NCBI GenBank assembly: GCA_963697285.1
Contig: CAVONI010000011.1
Span: 1,364,001 to 1,428,000 of the forward strand
Length of the DNA stretch: 64,000 bases
From: JAEUQQ01 sp963697285
GTDB lineage: Bacteria; Acidobacteriota; Vicinamibacteria; Vicinamibacterales; JAFNAJ01
Direction of reading: 5' to 3'
Part shown: positions 1 to 8,820 of the stretch, one piece after another
Numbering within the stretch: the stretch's first letter is position 1
Layout: every line of letters begins with the position of its first letter
Made by a program: the position numbers and the translations under genes
The notes under the pieces: model-generated
Told to the model about the DNA's origin: nothing
Seen by the model: only the letters and a program-made list of their open reading frames with translations
Databases searched by the model: none

Positions 1-1202
1 CCCGGGTCCGGGGGAACAGTCGCCCGGCTGCGTCGAGCGTGCCGATGTCACCGGTGTGCAGCCACCCTCCCCGCAGCACCTGGTCGGTCGCCTGCTGATC
101 CAGGAAGTACCCGTCGAACAGCTGCGCGCTGCGCACGAGGATCTCGCCCTCGACGCCGGGCGCGCAAGGGTGCCCGTCGGGGTGCACGACGCGCAGTTCC
201 ACGCCAGGCATCGCGGCTCCGCACGAGAGCGTCCCGCGGGCATCGGTCGTAAGCGCGTCACCCGCGTCCGCCGATGCGACGATGAGCGTGGCCTCCGACA
301 GGCCGTAGGCAGGCTGCACGACGCGCGTGAGGCCGAAGCGGTGCTCGAAGTCGACGATGCTGCTCGCGCGGACGACCTCGCCGCCCGTCGTGGCAATCCT
401 GAGGCTGTCCAGCCGTGGTGGATTCGGCATGCGCGTGCTGGCCGCGACGCGAAAGGTGAAGTCGGGACCGTTGGTGACCGTCGCACGCGTGGACGCGACG
501 AGGTCGATCCAGTGCGCGATGTGCGCTGCCGTGGGGCCGAGCAGGTGCGCGACGCATCCGAACCAGACCGTGCCGAAGGCGTACCGCACGAGGCCGGTGC
601 TGTGGTGGAGCGGCGCGCGCGCGGCGACGATGTCGCGAGGCGTGAAGGCGTAGCGCTGCAACATGGCCTCGAGCGTGGCCGCCAATGCACGATGCGACAC
701 GACGGCGGCCTTGGCATCACCCATGGTCCCCGACGTGAACTGGAGGTAGGCCGCGTCTGACGGGTCCGGCATCGTGAGGCACGATGACGGCGAGGGCGTG
801 ACGTGCTGCAGGAACTCGAAGGCGATCTCGAGCGGACGCGTGCCGATCGGCGTGTTCAGTCGCGACGGCAGGTCGGCAATGACCATCGCCGGCTGTGACG
901 CGCGGATGCGCCGTTCACGCTGGAGCGCCCACTGCCCCGGATCGATCACCAGCGGTGTGGCGGCAAGCATGTGACAGGCGTAGCACAGGCGGATCGTGTC
1001 GAGCGGCGACCTCAGCGTGATGAGGCACCGTTCGCCGCGACGCAGGCCAATCCGCGAGAGCCGCCGCGCGAGGTCGGCCGCCCGCCGGCGAAGGCCGGCG
1101 TACCGAGACGGCCTCTCCGTCGACGACGAACACCGTCGCACGCGGGGTGTCCCTGGCTCGCTGTTTCAGCGCCTCGAGCACGGTGCCTGGGATGGATGCC
1201 AT
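1..1202 (-). CDS. Fatty-acyl-AMP ligase / acyl-CoA synthetase (N-terminal part; frame broken once)
   Basis: An adenylate-forming enzyme that activates a carboxylic acid with ATP. The product starts MASIPGTVLEALK and continues past the left window edge, so the C-terminal lid domain is not seen. The phosphate-binding motif FTSGTMGDAK (near 730) and the YGLSEAT motif (near 290) are clear. The HHSTGL stretch and the residues after YGLSEAT look more like fatty-acyl-AMP ligases than classical CoA ligases, but this is judged by eye. Reading changes frame near 1103: removing one C restores VSYAGLRRRAADLARRL, so one inserted base is likely. It is divergent from the capA-like gene with about 175 bp between. 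It could load an acyl carrier protein or make acyl-CoA; the substrate cannot be told. Confidence 0.75.
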
Positions 1203-1361
1203 AGGCCTCACTGCGACGATGTGTATCGGGTGCGGTCGGGGCGTGCGGGAGCGTCGGCGCAGCCTCGGCGGAACGGCTGTGCATGTTACGCCGAATCCCT
1301 GCGCCCCGGGCCGCGGAACGCCTGTGCTCGGCCGCGGTCACGGCGCCGAGGCTGATGGCGC

Positions 1362-1367
1362 GATAAT
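1362..1367 (+). promoter_or_regulatory. Putative -10 box (GATAAT), leaderless type
   Basis: GATAAT lies 15 nt before the ATG at 1377, with no purine-rich ribosome site between. This spacing would put transcription start at or next to the start codon. It is one of eight similar cases in the window. No -35 box is obvious. Confidence 0.4.
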
Positions 1368-1376
1368 GGCCCCGCC

Positions 1377-2606
1377 ATGACCGTCACCCGCTCCGCCGCC
1401 CGGTCCGTCGTCCGCCGCCCGAGGCGGCGCCACCACGCCACGATCGTCGTCGCCGGCGACTGGGCGCCGATCCGCGCGTTCGATCCGGTCGTGCGCGCGA
1501 ACCCCGAGGCCGTCTACGGCGACCTGCTGCCGCTGATGCGCGAGGCCGACCTCCGCATCGTCAACTGCGAGTGCGCCCTCACGACCGAGGCGACGCCCGT
1601 CTGGAAGAGCGGAGCCGTGTTCAAGGGAGCGCCCGAACACGTCGACGCACTCACCGCTGTTCCCTTCGACGTCGCGTGCCTTGCCAACAACCACGTCCTC
1701 GATTACGGAGTGCGCGGGCTCGCAGACACGCTTCGCCTGCTGGCGCGCCACGGCGTGCAGACGACCGGCGCAGGCCTCACCGAGGCAGACGCGTGCGCGC
1801 CGCTGTCGGTGACGGCGGGCGGCGTCCGCGTGCACGTGGTGAACTTCAGCGAAGGAGAAGACCTCACGGCCGCTCGAGGCGGGCCGGGCGTCTTCGGATG
1901 GGACGTCGCGCGCGTGACCGACCTGGTGCGGCGCGGCAAGCGACGCGGCGGCGTGGTGATCGCCATCGGGCACTGCGGGCTGGAGTACGTCCCCTTCCCC
2001 CCCACCTACGTCGTCGAGGCGTTTCGCGCGGTCGCCGACGCCGGCGCAGACGTGGTCATCGGTCACCATCCCCATGTGCCGCAGGGCATCGAACTGCGCA
2101 ACGGCACGCCCATCGTCTACAGCCTCGGCAATTTCGCCTTCTACCAGCCCGTCGATCTGCACTATCGGAAGACCGGCTTCCTGGTGACGATCGACGTCGC
2201 GGGCGACACGGTGACAGGCATCGGGCTGATCCCGTACCGCATCACCGAAACAGGGCTCCGCGCCCTCGACACGTCCGAGGCGCGCGACTTCCACCGCGAC
2301 ATGGCGCGCGTGTCGAAGCCGTTCAGGACGGCTGGTGGCCACGCCCGTGCGTGGGATACCTACCTGGCACACTACGGCGCCGAGGGATTCACCGGCGAGG
2401 TCCTCACAATCCTCGATCGCATGAAGACCGAGCCCAGGAAGGGCGCCGCGATGTTCCGCAACCGCGTCACGACGATGCAGCACGCCGAACTGTGGCGCGA
2501 GGTGCTGACGCGATTGATGGCCGACACGCCGCGCCCGCCGTCGCCGGTCGCGCAGGCCATCATCACCGACTGGTTGACGCGGACGGTCAGCGCGTCGGCA
2601 GGTTGA
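1377..2606 (+). CDS. CapA-like (PGA_cap) metallophosphatase-fold protein
   Basis: A 409-residue protein of the CapA/PgsA poly-gamma-glutamate capsule family, which has a calcineurin-like metallophosphoesterase fold. Visible motifs are VVAGDWAP near the N-terminus, NCECALT, the ANNHVLDYG motif (near residue 105), GHHPHVPQGIE and the YSLGNFAF motif near residue 255. No signal peptide or membrane anchor is visible, unlike membrane-bound CapA. The 3' end overlaps the convergent ATP-grasp gene by 20 bp. The neighbours on the other strand are a glutamate/aspartate racemase and a D-Ala-D-Ala-ligase-like enzyme, which would fit D-amino-acid polymer or peptide work. Family membership is firm; the actual substrate is unknown. 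Confidence 0.85.
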   Translation: MTVTRSAARSVVRRPRRRHHATIVVAGDWAPIRAFDPVVRANPEAVYGDLLPLMREADLRIVNCECALTTEATPVWKSGAVFKGAPEHVDALTAVPFDVACLANNHVLDYGVRGLADTLRLLARHGVQTTGAGLTEADACAPLSVTAGGVRVHVVNFSEGEDLTAARGGPGVFGWDVARVTDLVRRGKRRGGVVIAIGHCGLEYVPFPPTYVVEAFRAVADAGADVVIGHHPHVPQGIELRNGTPIVYSLGNFAFYQPVDLHYRKTGFLVTIDVAGDTVTGIGLIPYRITETGLRALDTSEARDFHRDMARVSKPFRTAGGHARAWDTYLAHYGAEGFTGEVLTILDRMKTEPRKGAAMFRNRVTTMQHAELWREVLTRLMADTPRPPSPVAQAIITDWLTRTVSASAG

Positions 2607-3579
2607 AGCGTCGGGCGCCGGAGTCCACCACCGCCTTGACCAGCCTGCGGAGATCCTCGACGATGCCGCCGGGCGAATGGTGGTGGAGCGTGTAGAGCTG
2701 CGGCCCCCAGCTCTTGCCCGGCTTCAGGCCGGGGATGCCGTTCACCTCCATCACGCGCATCAGGCCGTCAGCACCGGTCTTCACGTCGATCCTGACGTGA
2801 TCGAGGCAACCCATGGCTCTCGCGGCCTCGGCGGCCAGGGCGCTCGCCTCGGCGCCGCGCGGGCCGGGATCGCTGATCTTCGTCAGCCCGACGCCACGCA
2901 GGTCGGCCCGCAGCACCTTGTGCCTGCCGTAGTGCTGGCTCGGCACGCTCACGAGGCCCGGCAGGCACTCCTGGTGGTCACCGTTGCCGACGAGCAGCAC
3001 GGTGAACTCGTCGCCCGGCAGGAAATCCTCGACGAGCGCCGGCTGGTGGAACTCGCGATCGATCCAGGCCACCTGCCGGCGCAGTTCCTCCACTGACTCC
3101 ACGACACTGTCGTCGTTCACACCCACGGATCGGGATTCGCCCATCGGCTTCACGAACGCCGGAAACGCAATGTCAGACACGTCGCGGTCGTCTGCGCGCA
3201 CGAGGTGGTGCGCAGGCACGCGCACCCCGCGGGCAGCGAGCACGTCGTGCGTCTTGAACTTGTCGATCATCGCCTTCATCGTGTCGCTGCTCGACCCGAT
3301 GTAGGGAATGCCGCGCTGGTCGAAGACGTCGGCCACCCACAGGCCATCTTCGCTCGTGCCGATGTACTTCTCGTTGGTTGTCACCTGGTACAGCGCGCTC
3401 CAGACGATGTCGAAGCCGCCCTCGTCGAGCAGGGCGAAGAACTCGGCCTCGGTCTCGACGTATCCGATGCGCGCCGCGTCACCGGAGGCGTCGATCGCCT
3501 CGGCCACCGTCCGCGTGACGTCCATGGGTCCCCAGCCCTGCGCATCGCCGCCGGGGCCGGTCAGAAGCAGCACTCTCAT
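2587..3579 (-). CDS. D-Ala-D-Ala ligase-like ATP-grasp enzyme
   Basis: A 330-residue ATP-grasp ligase expected to join a carboxylate to an amine using ATP. The N-terminal third resembles the Ddl nucleotide-binding-like domain (SEDGLWVADVFDQRGIPYIG, with KAMIDKFKTHDVLAARGV following). The C-terminal catalytic part ends with MEVNGIPGLKPGKSWGPQLY, which matches the EVNxxPG metal-binding motif of the family. It is a little longer than typical Ddl (about 310). It follows the racemase gene by 92 bp on the same strand, so racemase then ligase probably form an operon. The pair could make a D-amino-acid-containing dipeptide or amide. It may be a true Ddl, but the unusual C-terminal motif makes a different substrate possible. 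Confidence 0.8.
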   Translation of the reverse strand: MRVLLLTGPGGDAQGWGPMDVTRTVAEAIDASGDAARIGYVETEAEFFALLDEGGFDIVWSALYQVTTNEKYIGTSEDGLWVADVFDQRGIPYIGSSSDTMKAMIDKFKTHDVLAARGVRVPAHHLVRADDRDVSDIAFPAFVKPMGESRSVGVNDDSVVESVEELRRQVAWIDREFHQPALVEDFLPGDEFTVLLVGNGDHQECLPGLVSVPSQHYGRHKVLRADLRGVGLTKISDPGPRGAEASALAAEAARAMGCLDHVRIDVKTGADGLMRVMEVNGIPGLKPGKSWGPQLYTLHHHSPGGIVEDLRRLVKAVVDSGARRFNLPTR

Positions 3580-3671
3580 CGTGGACTACCTCGTTGGCGT
3601 CGGCATGCGCTCGTGGTGCGCGGCCGCCGATCCGTTGTCTTGCGCCTGCACGACCTCGTCGGCATCGCGGG

Positions 3672-4550
3672 CTAGAAGAGCGCGGGCACATGCACGTATG
3701 CGCGCAAGGCCGCAGCGGTGGACGGCGACACGCCCCCGATGGCGCGGGCCACGTTGTCGCGTTTCGCGTCGGCGATCGTCACCTTCGATACCACCGACAC
3801 GCTGACGGGCCCGCCGTCGCCGGGTGACAAGTGTGCCACGAACCGGTCCACCAGGCTGCGGTTGGGATCGAGTGCGACCGCGCGCCGGCCGGCGCCCGCG
3901 GCGAACGCGGCCTCGATGCGGTCGGCGACCAGGCCGTAGTGCGTGCAGCAGAGGCCGACGTAGAGCGGATCGCCTCCGGGCGCCACCGCCGCGGCACGTC
4001 CGACGCAGGTGTCGATCAGTGTCGCAGTCTGACGGCCGGCGGGGTCGCCCTCGATGGCCGTTGCCAGCCCGTGACAAGACGCCGAGGCGATGCGACCAGC
4101 CGCTACGCCGCGGCGGCGGAGGGCCGCGACGTGGACGCCAGAGTCGATGGTCGTGCGTGTGCCGATCAGCACGATGGCCGCGGATGGCTGGTGGTGCAGG
4201 GCCGCCTCGAACAGGTCCACGCCGGCGTCGACGATGCCCTGCACTGCGACGCCTGAACGCTGCCGGTGCGCGGTGTGCTCGTAGACGATCGAGAGCGTGT
4301 TGCAGGCGATCAGCACCTCGTCGGGCGACAAGGCCTCGATGGCTGCGAGGGCACGGTCGAATACGGCGGCCTGCGCCGGCATGTCGGGAAGGTCGTTGTA
4401 GCCGTGTCGCTCGTCGGGCCAGGCGTTGACGTAGGTGATGCGGAGGGCCGGCCCCGCCGGCTGCTGGCGAACGGCCTGCTCGATGCCGGCGCAGACGGTC
4501 AGGCCGCCGAGGCCGGAGTCGGTGATGACGAGGTGCACGGGACGCGTCAC
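3672..4550 (-). CDS. Aspartate/glutamate racemase family protein (MurI-like)
   Basis: A 292-residue cofactor-independent racemase-fold protein. The N-terminal TDSGLGGLTV motif matches MurI. The two catalytic cysteines of the family are visible in LIACNTLS and GLCCTHYG; a further Cys occurs in SASCHGLA. It starts with GTG at 4550. The expected reaction is L-Glu to D-Glu (or L-Asp to D-Asp). It is followed 92 bp downstream by the ATP-grasp ligase. This may be the cell's wall-precursor racemase or a specialised copy serving the ATP-grasp/CapA neighbours; sequence alone does not decide. Confidence 0.82.
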   Translation of the reverse strand: MTRPVHLVITDSGLGGLTVCAGIEQAVRQQPAGPALRITYVNAWPDERHGYNDLPDMPAQAAVFDRALAAIEALSPDEVLIACNTLSIVYEHTAHRQRSGVAVQGIVDAGVDLFEAALHHQPSAAIVLIGTRTTIDSGVHVAALRRRGVAAGRIASASCHGLATAIEGDPAGRQTATLIDTCVGRAAAVAPGGDPLYVGLCCTHYGLVADRIEAAFAAGAGRRAVALDPNRSLVDRFVAHLSPGDGGPVSVSVVSKVTIADAKRDNVARAIGGVSPSTAAALRAYVHVPALF

Positions 4551-4558
4551 AACGACTC

Positions 4559-4564
4559 AGGATA
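4559..4564 (-). promoter_or_regulatory. Putative -10 box (TATCCT), leaderless type, for the racemase
   Basis: On the minus strand TATCCT is followed by 8 nt and then the GTG start at 4550. No Shine-Dalgarno is present. The same hexamer at nearly the same spacing precedes the zinc-ribbon gene at 26798. Confidence 0.4.
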
Positions 4565-4660
4565 GCCGAAGGTGCCCGCGCCGGTGGGAGACTATGCGAC
4601 GCCCGCCTACGGTTCCTGCTCCGCCGGCCGGCCGCACGAGACACCTTCCGTGGTGCAGGA

Positions 4661-4680
4661 GGCCGCGCCGAGGCGCGGCC
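4661..4680. repeat. GC-rich perfect inverted repeat after the acylase gene
   Basis: GGCCGCGCC, a 2-nt GA spacer, then GGCGCGGCC: nine-base arms that pair perfectly, 13 bp past the acylase stop. No T-run follows on either strand, so it is not a classical Rho-independent terminator. It may be a remnant of the dispersed GTAGGGGC-edged element. Confidence 0.6.
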
Positions 4681-4692
4681 CCCAGGCACCGC

Positions 4693-7600
4693 CTAGGACT
4701 TCACCACCAATGCCTTGCCGTTCAACGCGCGCGGATTGACGTTGGCGGCCTTCGTGACCTTCTTGCCAGTCGACGTGAAGGTGGTCACCTCGACGTCCAC
4801 AGCTTCGGCCGTCGGCAGACCCACGTGGACCGGCATCATGTTCTGTGAGCAGTAGCCGCTGCCCGTGTCGACCATCCGCGTGCCGAGCAGGGTGCGCGTG
4901 CCGGCACGGTAGACACGCACCTCGGACCCAGCGCGCGTGTATCGCCCACGGGCGTCGAGCACCAGCACGTTCAGCCCACGTTGCCGTGCCTGCGCGGGCA
5001 GGCGGTTGCGGAACACCTGGTGCGCGCCCATCGTGCCGTTGTCGGCGAGCGCCAGGTCGAGGTCGCCATCCGAGTCGTAGTCGACCCATTGCACGTTGTG
5101 CGTGGCGTCGCGCTTCGCAGTGATCGACGGCAACACGTCGCGGAACGTCGCCCCCTCGTTCCGATAGAGGTAGTCGCGAGTGTGCATCATGTTCGCGAGG
5201 TAGGCTGCCACGTACAGGTCGATCCGGCCGTCGTTGTCGTAGTCGCCCCACGCCGTCGTCGTCGCATGGTAATCGCCGGCCGTGTTCGTCTCTGGTGCAA
5301 CGTCGACGAACTTGCCACCACCGTCGTTGCGGTACAGCGCGTTGGGGCCGTAGTTCGAGACGTAGAGATCGAGGTCCCCGTCGTTGTCGTAGTCGGCCAC
5401 GCCGGGGCCGACGCCGCCGTACACCAGCGGGCGCCCGCCACCGTCCATCCCCATCTGCTTCGCGATGTCGGTGAAGCGTCCGCCGTCGTTGCGGAAGAAC
5501 CCGTTCAGGTCTCCATCCTGGTTCGCCACGAACGCGTCGAGGTCGCCGTCGCTGTCCATGTCGAACCATGCCACACCGACCGTCTTGCGCGGATCGGCGA
5601 GGCCGACCTGTTCGGCGACGTCGGTGTACTTGCCACCGTCGTTCCTGAACATCGAGTTGGCCCGATCGCGGAACGCCACGAAGAAGTCGGTGTCGCCGTC
5701 GTTGTCGAAGTCGATGAAGGCCGCCTGGCGCGTCGTGCCCCACTGATCGACCCCGAGGCTGCGAGCCACGTCGACGAACGCCTTGCCACCGTCGTTGCGG
5801 TACAGGCGATTGGGAATGCTGGACGTCCGCGAATAGCCCACGAACAAATCGGGATCGCCGTCGTCGTCGTAGTCACCCCACGCGGCCACGCGCACCTCGT
5901 TGCCCTCCGACACGCCGAGGGCGGCCGCGACATCGACGAACGTGCCGTTGTCGTTCCGGTACAGCCGGCTCGGCTGGCCGCGGAAGCCGATGAACGTGTC
6001 GAGATCCCCGTCACCGTCGTAGTCGGCCCACGCGCCAGGCTGTGCGCCCTGCACCGCGAACATCTCGGGCTGCACCGGCTCGAACAACTGCTCGACGTCG
6101 AGGCTGCCGTCGGCGCGCACCGGGTCGGCAATCGCGCGCCCCGCCGCCGTCACGCCGTCGCGAACCGGTTGCAGCATCAGCCGGTGGGCGGCGACCTGCT
6201 CCACTTTCGCGCGGCTGTAGGCCATCGGGATGGGCGGGCCCTCGCCCCACGCCTTCGTGAGGTCCTTGTAGTGCGGGCTCAGCGGTTGCGCCGAGTTGCC
6301 TGGCACGCTGAGGCCGACCGACTTGTCCCAGTCCTGCACGTCGAACACGAACGAGAACGAGGCGCCCGACAACTGCTTCGCGCTCGACTCACTGGGGCTC
6401 GTCGCGGCCATCACGGTGAAGCCGTCGCCACCACGGCGCACGGGATCGATGGCGAAGATCGACGCGGCGCCGGGGGCACCCGCCAACGGGTGGACGAAGT
6501 CGGCCGTGTGCAGGTCGCCCCAGACCCACGTCGCCATGTCGTCGCCCTTCTTCTTCGTGAGATCCGCGACGGCCTGCGTCAGCGCCTCGACGAGGATCGC
6601 GTTGCGCCCCTCGACCGGCTTGGCGCCGTACGCCTTGTCGGGCTTCTTCATCCACGTGATCACGCGCCGCATGTCGTATTGCGTGACAGAGGCCTTCGCG
6701 GCCTCAGGCACGCGGGGCCCGAACGCCAGCGGACCGAGCTTCAGCGCCCAGTACTCGTAGATCGTGGCGGGCACCGAGTCCTTGTCGAGCACGAAATTCC
6801 AGCCCACGAGCATGTCGCGTGCCTTCGCGACGCGCGCGTCGGCGATCGTGATCCCCTTGAGCAGGGGCACCAGTTCGCGCGCCGGCAGCGAAACCACGTC
6901 CTGCTGCAGCGCCGCCATGTCGGCGACGCTGAACGTCTTCTTCTGGCTCAGCACCTCGTGCACGCGATCGTACCGATACGGGGCCCCGTACTCGTATCCG
7001 AGCGGGATGCCGTAGTTCGGGACGATCTTCGGCACGACGTCGTTGTTCGACGAGTTGTAGAACCCCTTGGGCGAATTCAGGTGCTTGGGCAGCTTGTCGT
7101 AGGGCACGAAGCCGTCCCACTCGTACTGGCTGTCCTTCCCCGGCACCGGCAGCAGGCCATCCCAGTTCTTGCGCACGGGCGTCTGGGCGACACCGATGTA
7201 CCCGTAGTTGCCGTCGACGTCGGCGTAGACCAGCGAGTGCGACGGGATGAACCACGCCTTCGGGAGCGCGTCGTTGAACTCCTTCCAGTTCTTCGTCTGC
7301 ATGACGTTGAGCGAGCCGAGATAGCCCGCGCCGCCGGCTTCGGCTCCCACCCACCGCAGGGCGAACGCGCGCGATCGCTTCGTGTTCTGGTAGAGCACCG
7401 GCCCATGCCGCGTGAACTTGTTCTCGACGATGACGGGGTCGGTCTTGCCCTTGACCCAGATCAACTGCTTCTCGATCTCCATGTCCTTCCACTCGCCGTT
7501 GACCATGTACCGGTTGGCGTTCTGTGGATCCGTCTCCTCGACGTAGAGGTCCTGCTGGTCCATCCCGAGGATGGTGAAGCCCCACGCGAGGCGATCGTTG

Positions 7601-8727
7601 TGCCCGATGCTGATGCCGGGCAGCCCGGGCTCGGTCGCGCCGATCGCGCTCCATCCCGGCGCCTCGAGGTGAACCACGTAGCGCAGGGCCGGGTTCACGA
7701 CCTCGCGGTGCGGGTCGTTGGCGATGATGGGTTTGCCCGTTGCCGACTTGCTCCCGCCGATCACCCAGTTGTTCGAACCGAGGTCAGGTTGCTCCATCCA
7801 GACATTCGAACTCACACCCGCCTTCGCGAATGTATCCACGTCCGCTTCGGCGAGCCGGGGCCCGTAACCGCTCATGCCGGTTTCGGCGAGCGCCATCGTC
7901 GGCCCCGGTGCGCCGACGCCCGCCGCAGCCGACCCGGATGGGCGAGCTGCGGCTGCGGGCGCGAGGTTCCAGCGGAGGTTGTTCGCCTCGCGCGTGATCG
8001 CGAGGATGCCCGGCTCGATGTCGTCGAGGTTCAGCCCGGCCGGAACCGTGAAGCGCTTCTCGGGGTCGGTCGGCTTCAGCTCGAGCACCTTGTCGATGCC
8101 CATCGCCTTGATGTCGAGGGCCCGCTGCACCTCGCTCGACGCGTTGCGCGTCAACGTCCAGCCCGGCATGCGCGTGAGCACCGTCTTGGCCGTCCAGATC
8201 GGCTGGGGGCGGAAGCCCATGATCGTGAACTCGACCGGGATCTTGTTCTCGTCGAGGGCCTTCTGGATCGAGGCGTTGACGCCACGGGCGAACGCGTCGA
8301 ACACCACCGGACCCTCGGGATGGTAGCGGCGGAACTCCTCGTCCCAGTTGCCGCGGAAGGTGAGCAGGCGTGCGAACGTGTCGCGTGTCACGTACGCCTC
8401 GCCCAGCACCTCGGCGAGACGCCCCTCGCCGTTGCGGCGCCACATCTCGAGTTGCCACATCCGGTCCTGGGCCACGACGTAGCCCTGGGCGAAGAAGAGG
8501 TCGTGCGTGTTCTTCGCGTAGATGTGCGGGATGCCCCACTGGTCGCGCAGCACCTCGACCGGCTCGCGCAGCCCGTACACCATGATCGTGCCGTCGAGTT
8601 GGGCGAGCGCCACCTTTGCGGGCGCGGTCAGGTCAGGCGGCTTCGGCGCAGGCGTCTGCGCGGCGAGGTACGCCGCGCCGAGCGCCACGAATGATGACAG
8701 CAATACGGCACGAGGTGTCACACGCAT
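4693..8727 (-). CDS. Secreted penicillin acylase-family hydrolase fused to FG-GAP/ASPIC domain
   Basis: A 1344-residue secreted protein. Start chosen at ATG 8727 (MRVTPRAVLLSSFVALG, a signal peptide) because GGGAG lies just upstream; an upstream ATG at 8787 lacks this. Residues about 40-870 are a penicillin/acyl-homoserine-lactone acylase: alpha-chain motif WGIPHIYAKN, then the N-terminal nucleophile Ser at about residue 318 in LGSNNWVIGG, where self-cleavage would create the beta chain, then IANDPHRE. Residues about 875-1225 hold seven FG-GAP/VCBS calcium-type repeats (for example DYDGDGDLD, DYDNDGDLDLYVS). The end (about 1235-1344) matches the ASPIC/UnbV domain. It lies 93 bp after an Oar-like receptor gene and likely shares its transcript. 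Substrate amide is unknown: beta-lactam, N-acyl amino acid or acyl-homoserine lactone are all possible. Confidence 0.88.
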   Translation of the reverse strand: MRVTPRAVLLSSFVALGAAYLAAQTPAPKPPDLTAPAKVALAQLDGTIMVYGLREPVEVLRDQWGIPHIYAKNTHDLFFAQGYVVAQDRMWQLEMWRRNGEGRLAEVLGEAYVTRDTFARLLTFRGNWDEEFRRYHPEGPVVFDAFARGVNASIQKALDENKIPVEFTIMGFRPQPIWTAKTVLTRMPGWTLTRNASSEVQRALDIKAMGIDKVLELKPTDPEKRFTVPAGLNLDDIEPGILAITREANNLRWNLAPAAAARPSGSAAAGVGAPGPTMALAETGMSGYGPRLAEADVDTFAKAGVSSNVWMEQPDLGSNNWVIGGSKSATGKPIIANDPHREVVNPALRYVVHLEAPGWSAIGATEPGLPGISIGHNDRLAWGFTILGMDQQDLYVEETDPQNANRYMVNGEWKDMEIEKQLIWVKGKTDPVIVENKFTRHGPVLYQNTKRSRAFALRWVGAEAGGAGYLGSLNVMQTKNWKEFNDALPKAWFIPSHSLVYADVDGNYGYIGVAQTPVRKNWDGLLPVPGKDSQYEWDGFVPYDKLPKHLNSPKGFYNSSNNDVVPKIVPNYGIPLGYEYGAPYRYDRVHEVLSQKKTFSVADMAALQQDVVSLPARELVPLLKGITIADARVAKARDMLVGWNFVLDKDSVPATIYEYWALKLGPLAFGPRVPEAAKASVTQYDMRRVITWMKKPDKAYGAKPVEGRNAILVEALTQAVADLTKKKGDDMATWVWGDLHTADFVHPLAGAPGAASIFAIDPVRRGGDGFTVMAATSPSESSAKQLSGASFSFVFDVQDWDKSVGLSVPGNSAQPLSPHYKDLTKAWGEGPPIPMAYSRAKVEQVAAHRLMLQPVRDGVTAAGRAIADPVRADGSLDVEQLFEPVQPEMFAVQGAQPGAWADYDGDGDLDTFIGFRGQPSRLYRNDNGTFVDVAAALGVSEGNEVRVAAWGDYDDDGDPDLFVGYSRTSSIPNRLYRNDGGKAFVDVARSLGVDQWGTTRQAAFIDFDNDGDTDFFVAFRDRANSMFRNDGGKYTDVAEQVGLADPRKTVGVAWFDMDSDGDLDAFVANQDGDLNGFFRNDGGRFTDIAKQMGMDGGGRPLVYGGVGPGVADYDNDGDLDLYVSNYGPNALYRNDGGGKFVDVAPETNTAGDYHATTTAWGDYDNDGRIDLYVAAYLANMMHTRDYLYRNEGATFRDVLPSITAKRDATHNVQWVDYDSDGDLDLALADNGTMGAHQVFRNRLPAQARQRGLNVLVLDARGRYTRAGSEVRVYRAGTRTLLGTRMVDTGSGYCSQNMMPVHVGLPTAEAVDVEVTTFTSTGKKVTKAANVNPRALNGKALVVKS

Positions 8728-8820
8728 GGGAATCTCCCGGACATTCGAACGGACGCGAGGGGCGCGACGAGAGGAAGGCGTGGGCACCGACAGGCGTCGG
8801 CGCCCACGGGAGAACCGTGA

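Noticed and set aside
4661..4680. Rho-independent terminator after the acylase
   Set aside because: The hairpin is perfect but lacks a T-run on both strands and has a 2-nt loop.
4981..8694. Very long open frame on the plus strand, antisense to the acylase
   Set aside because: High GC leaves few stops opposite a real gene. The translation is Arg/His/Val-rich with no domain, and the minus-strand gene is clearly real.
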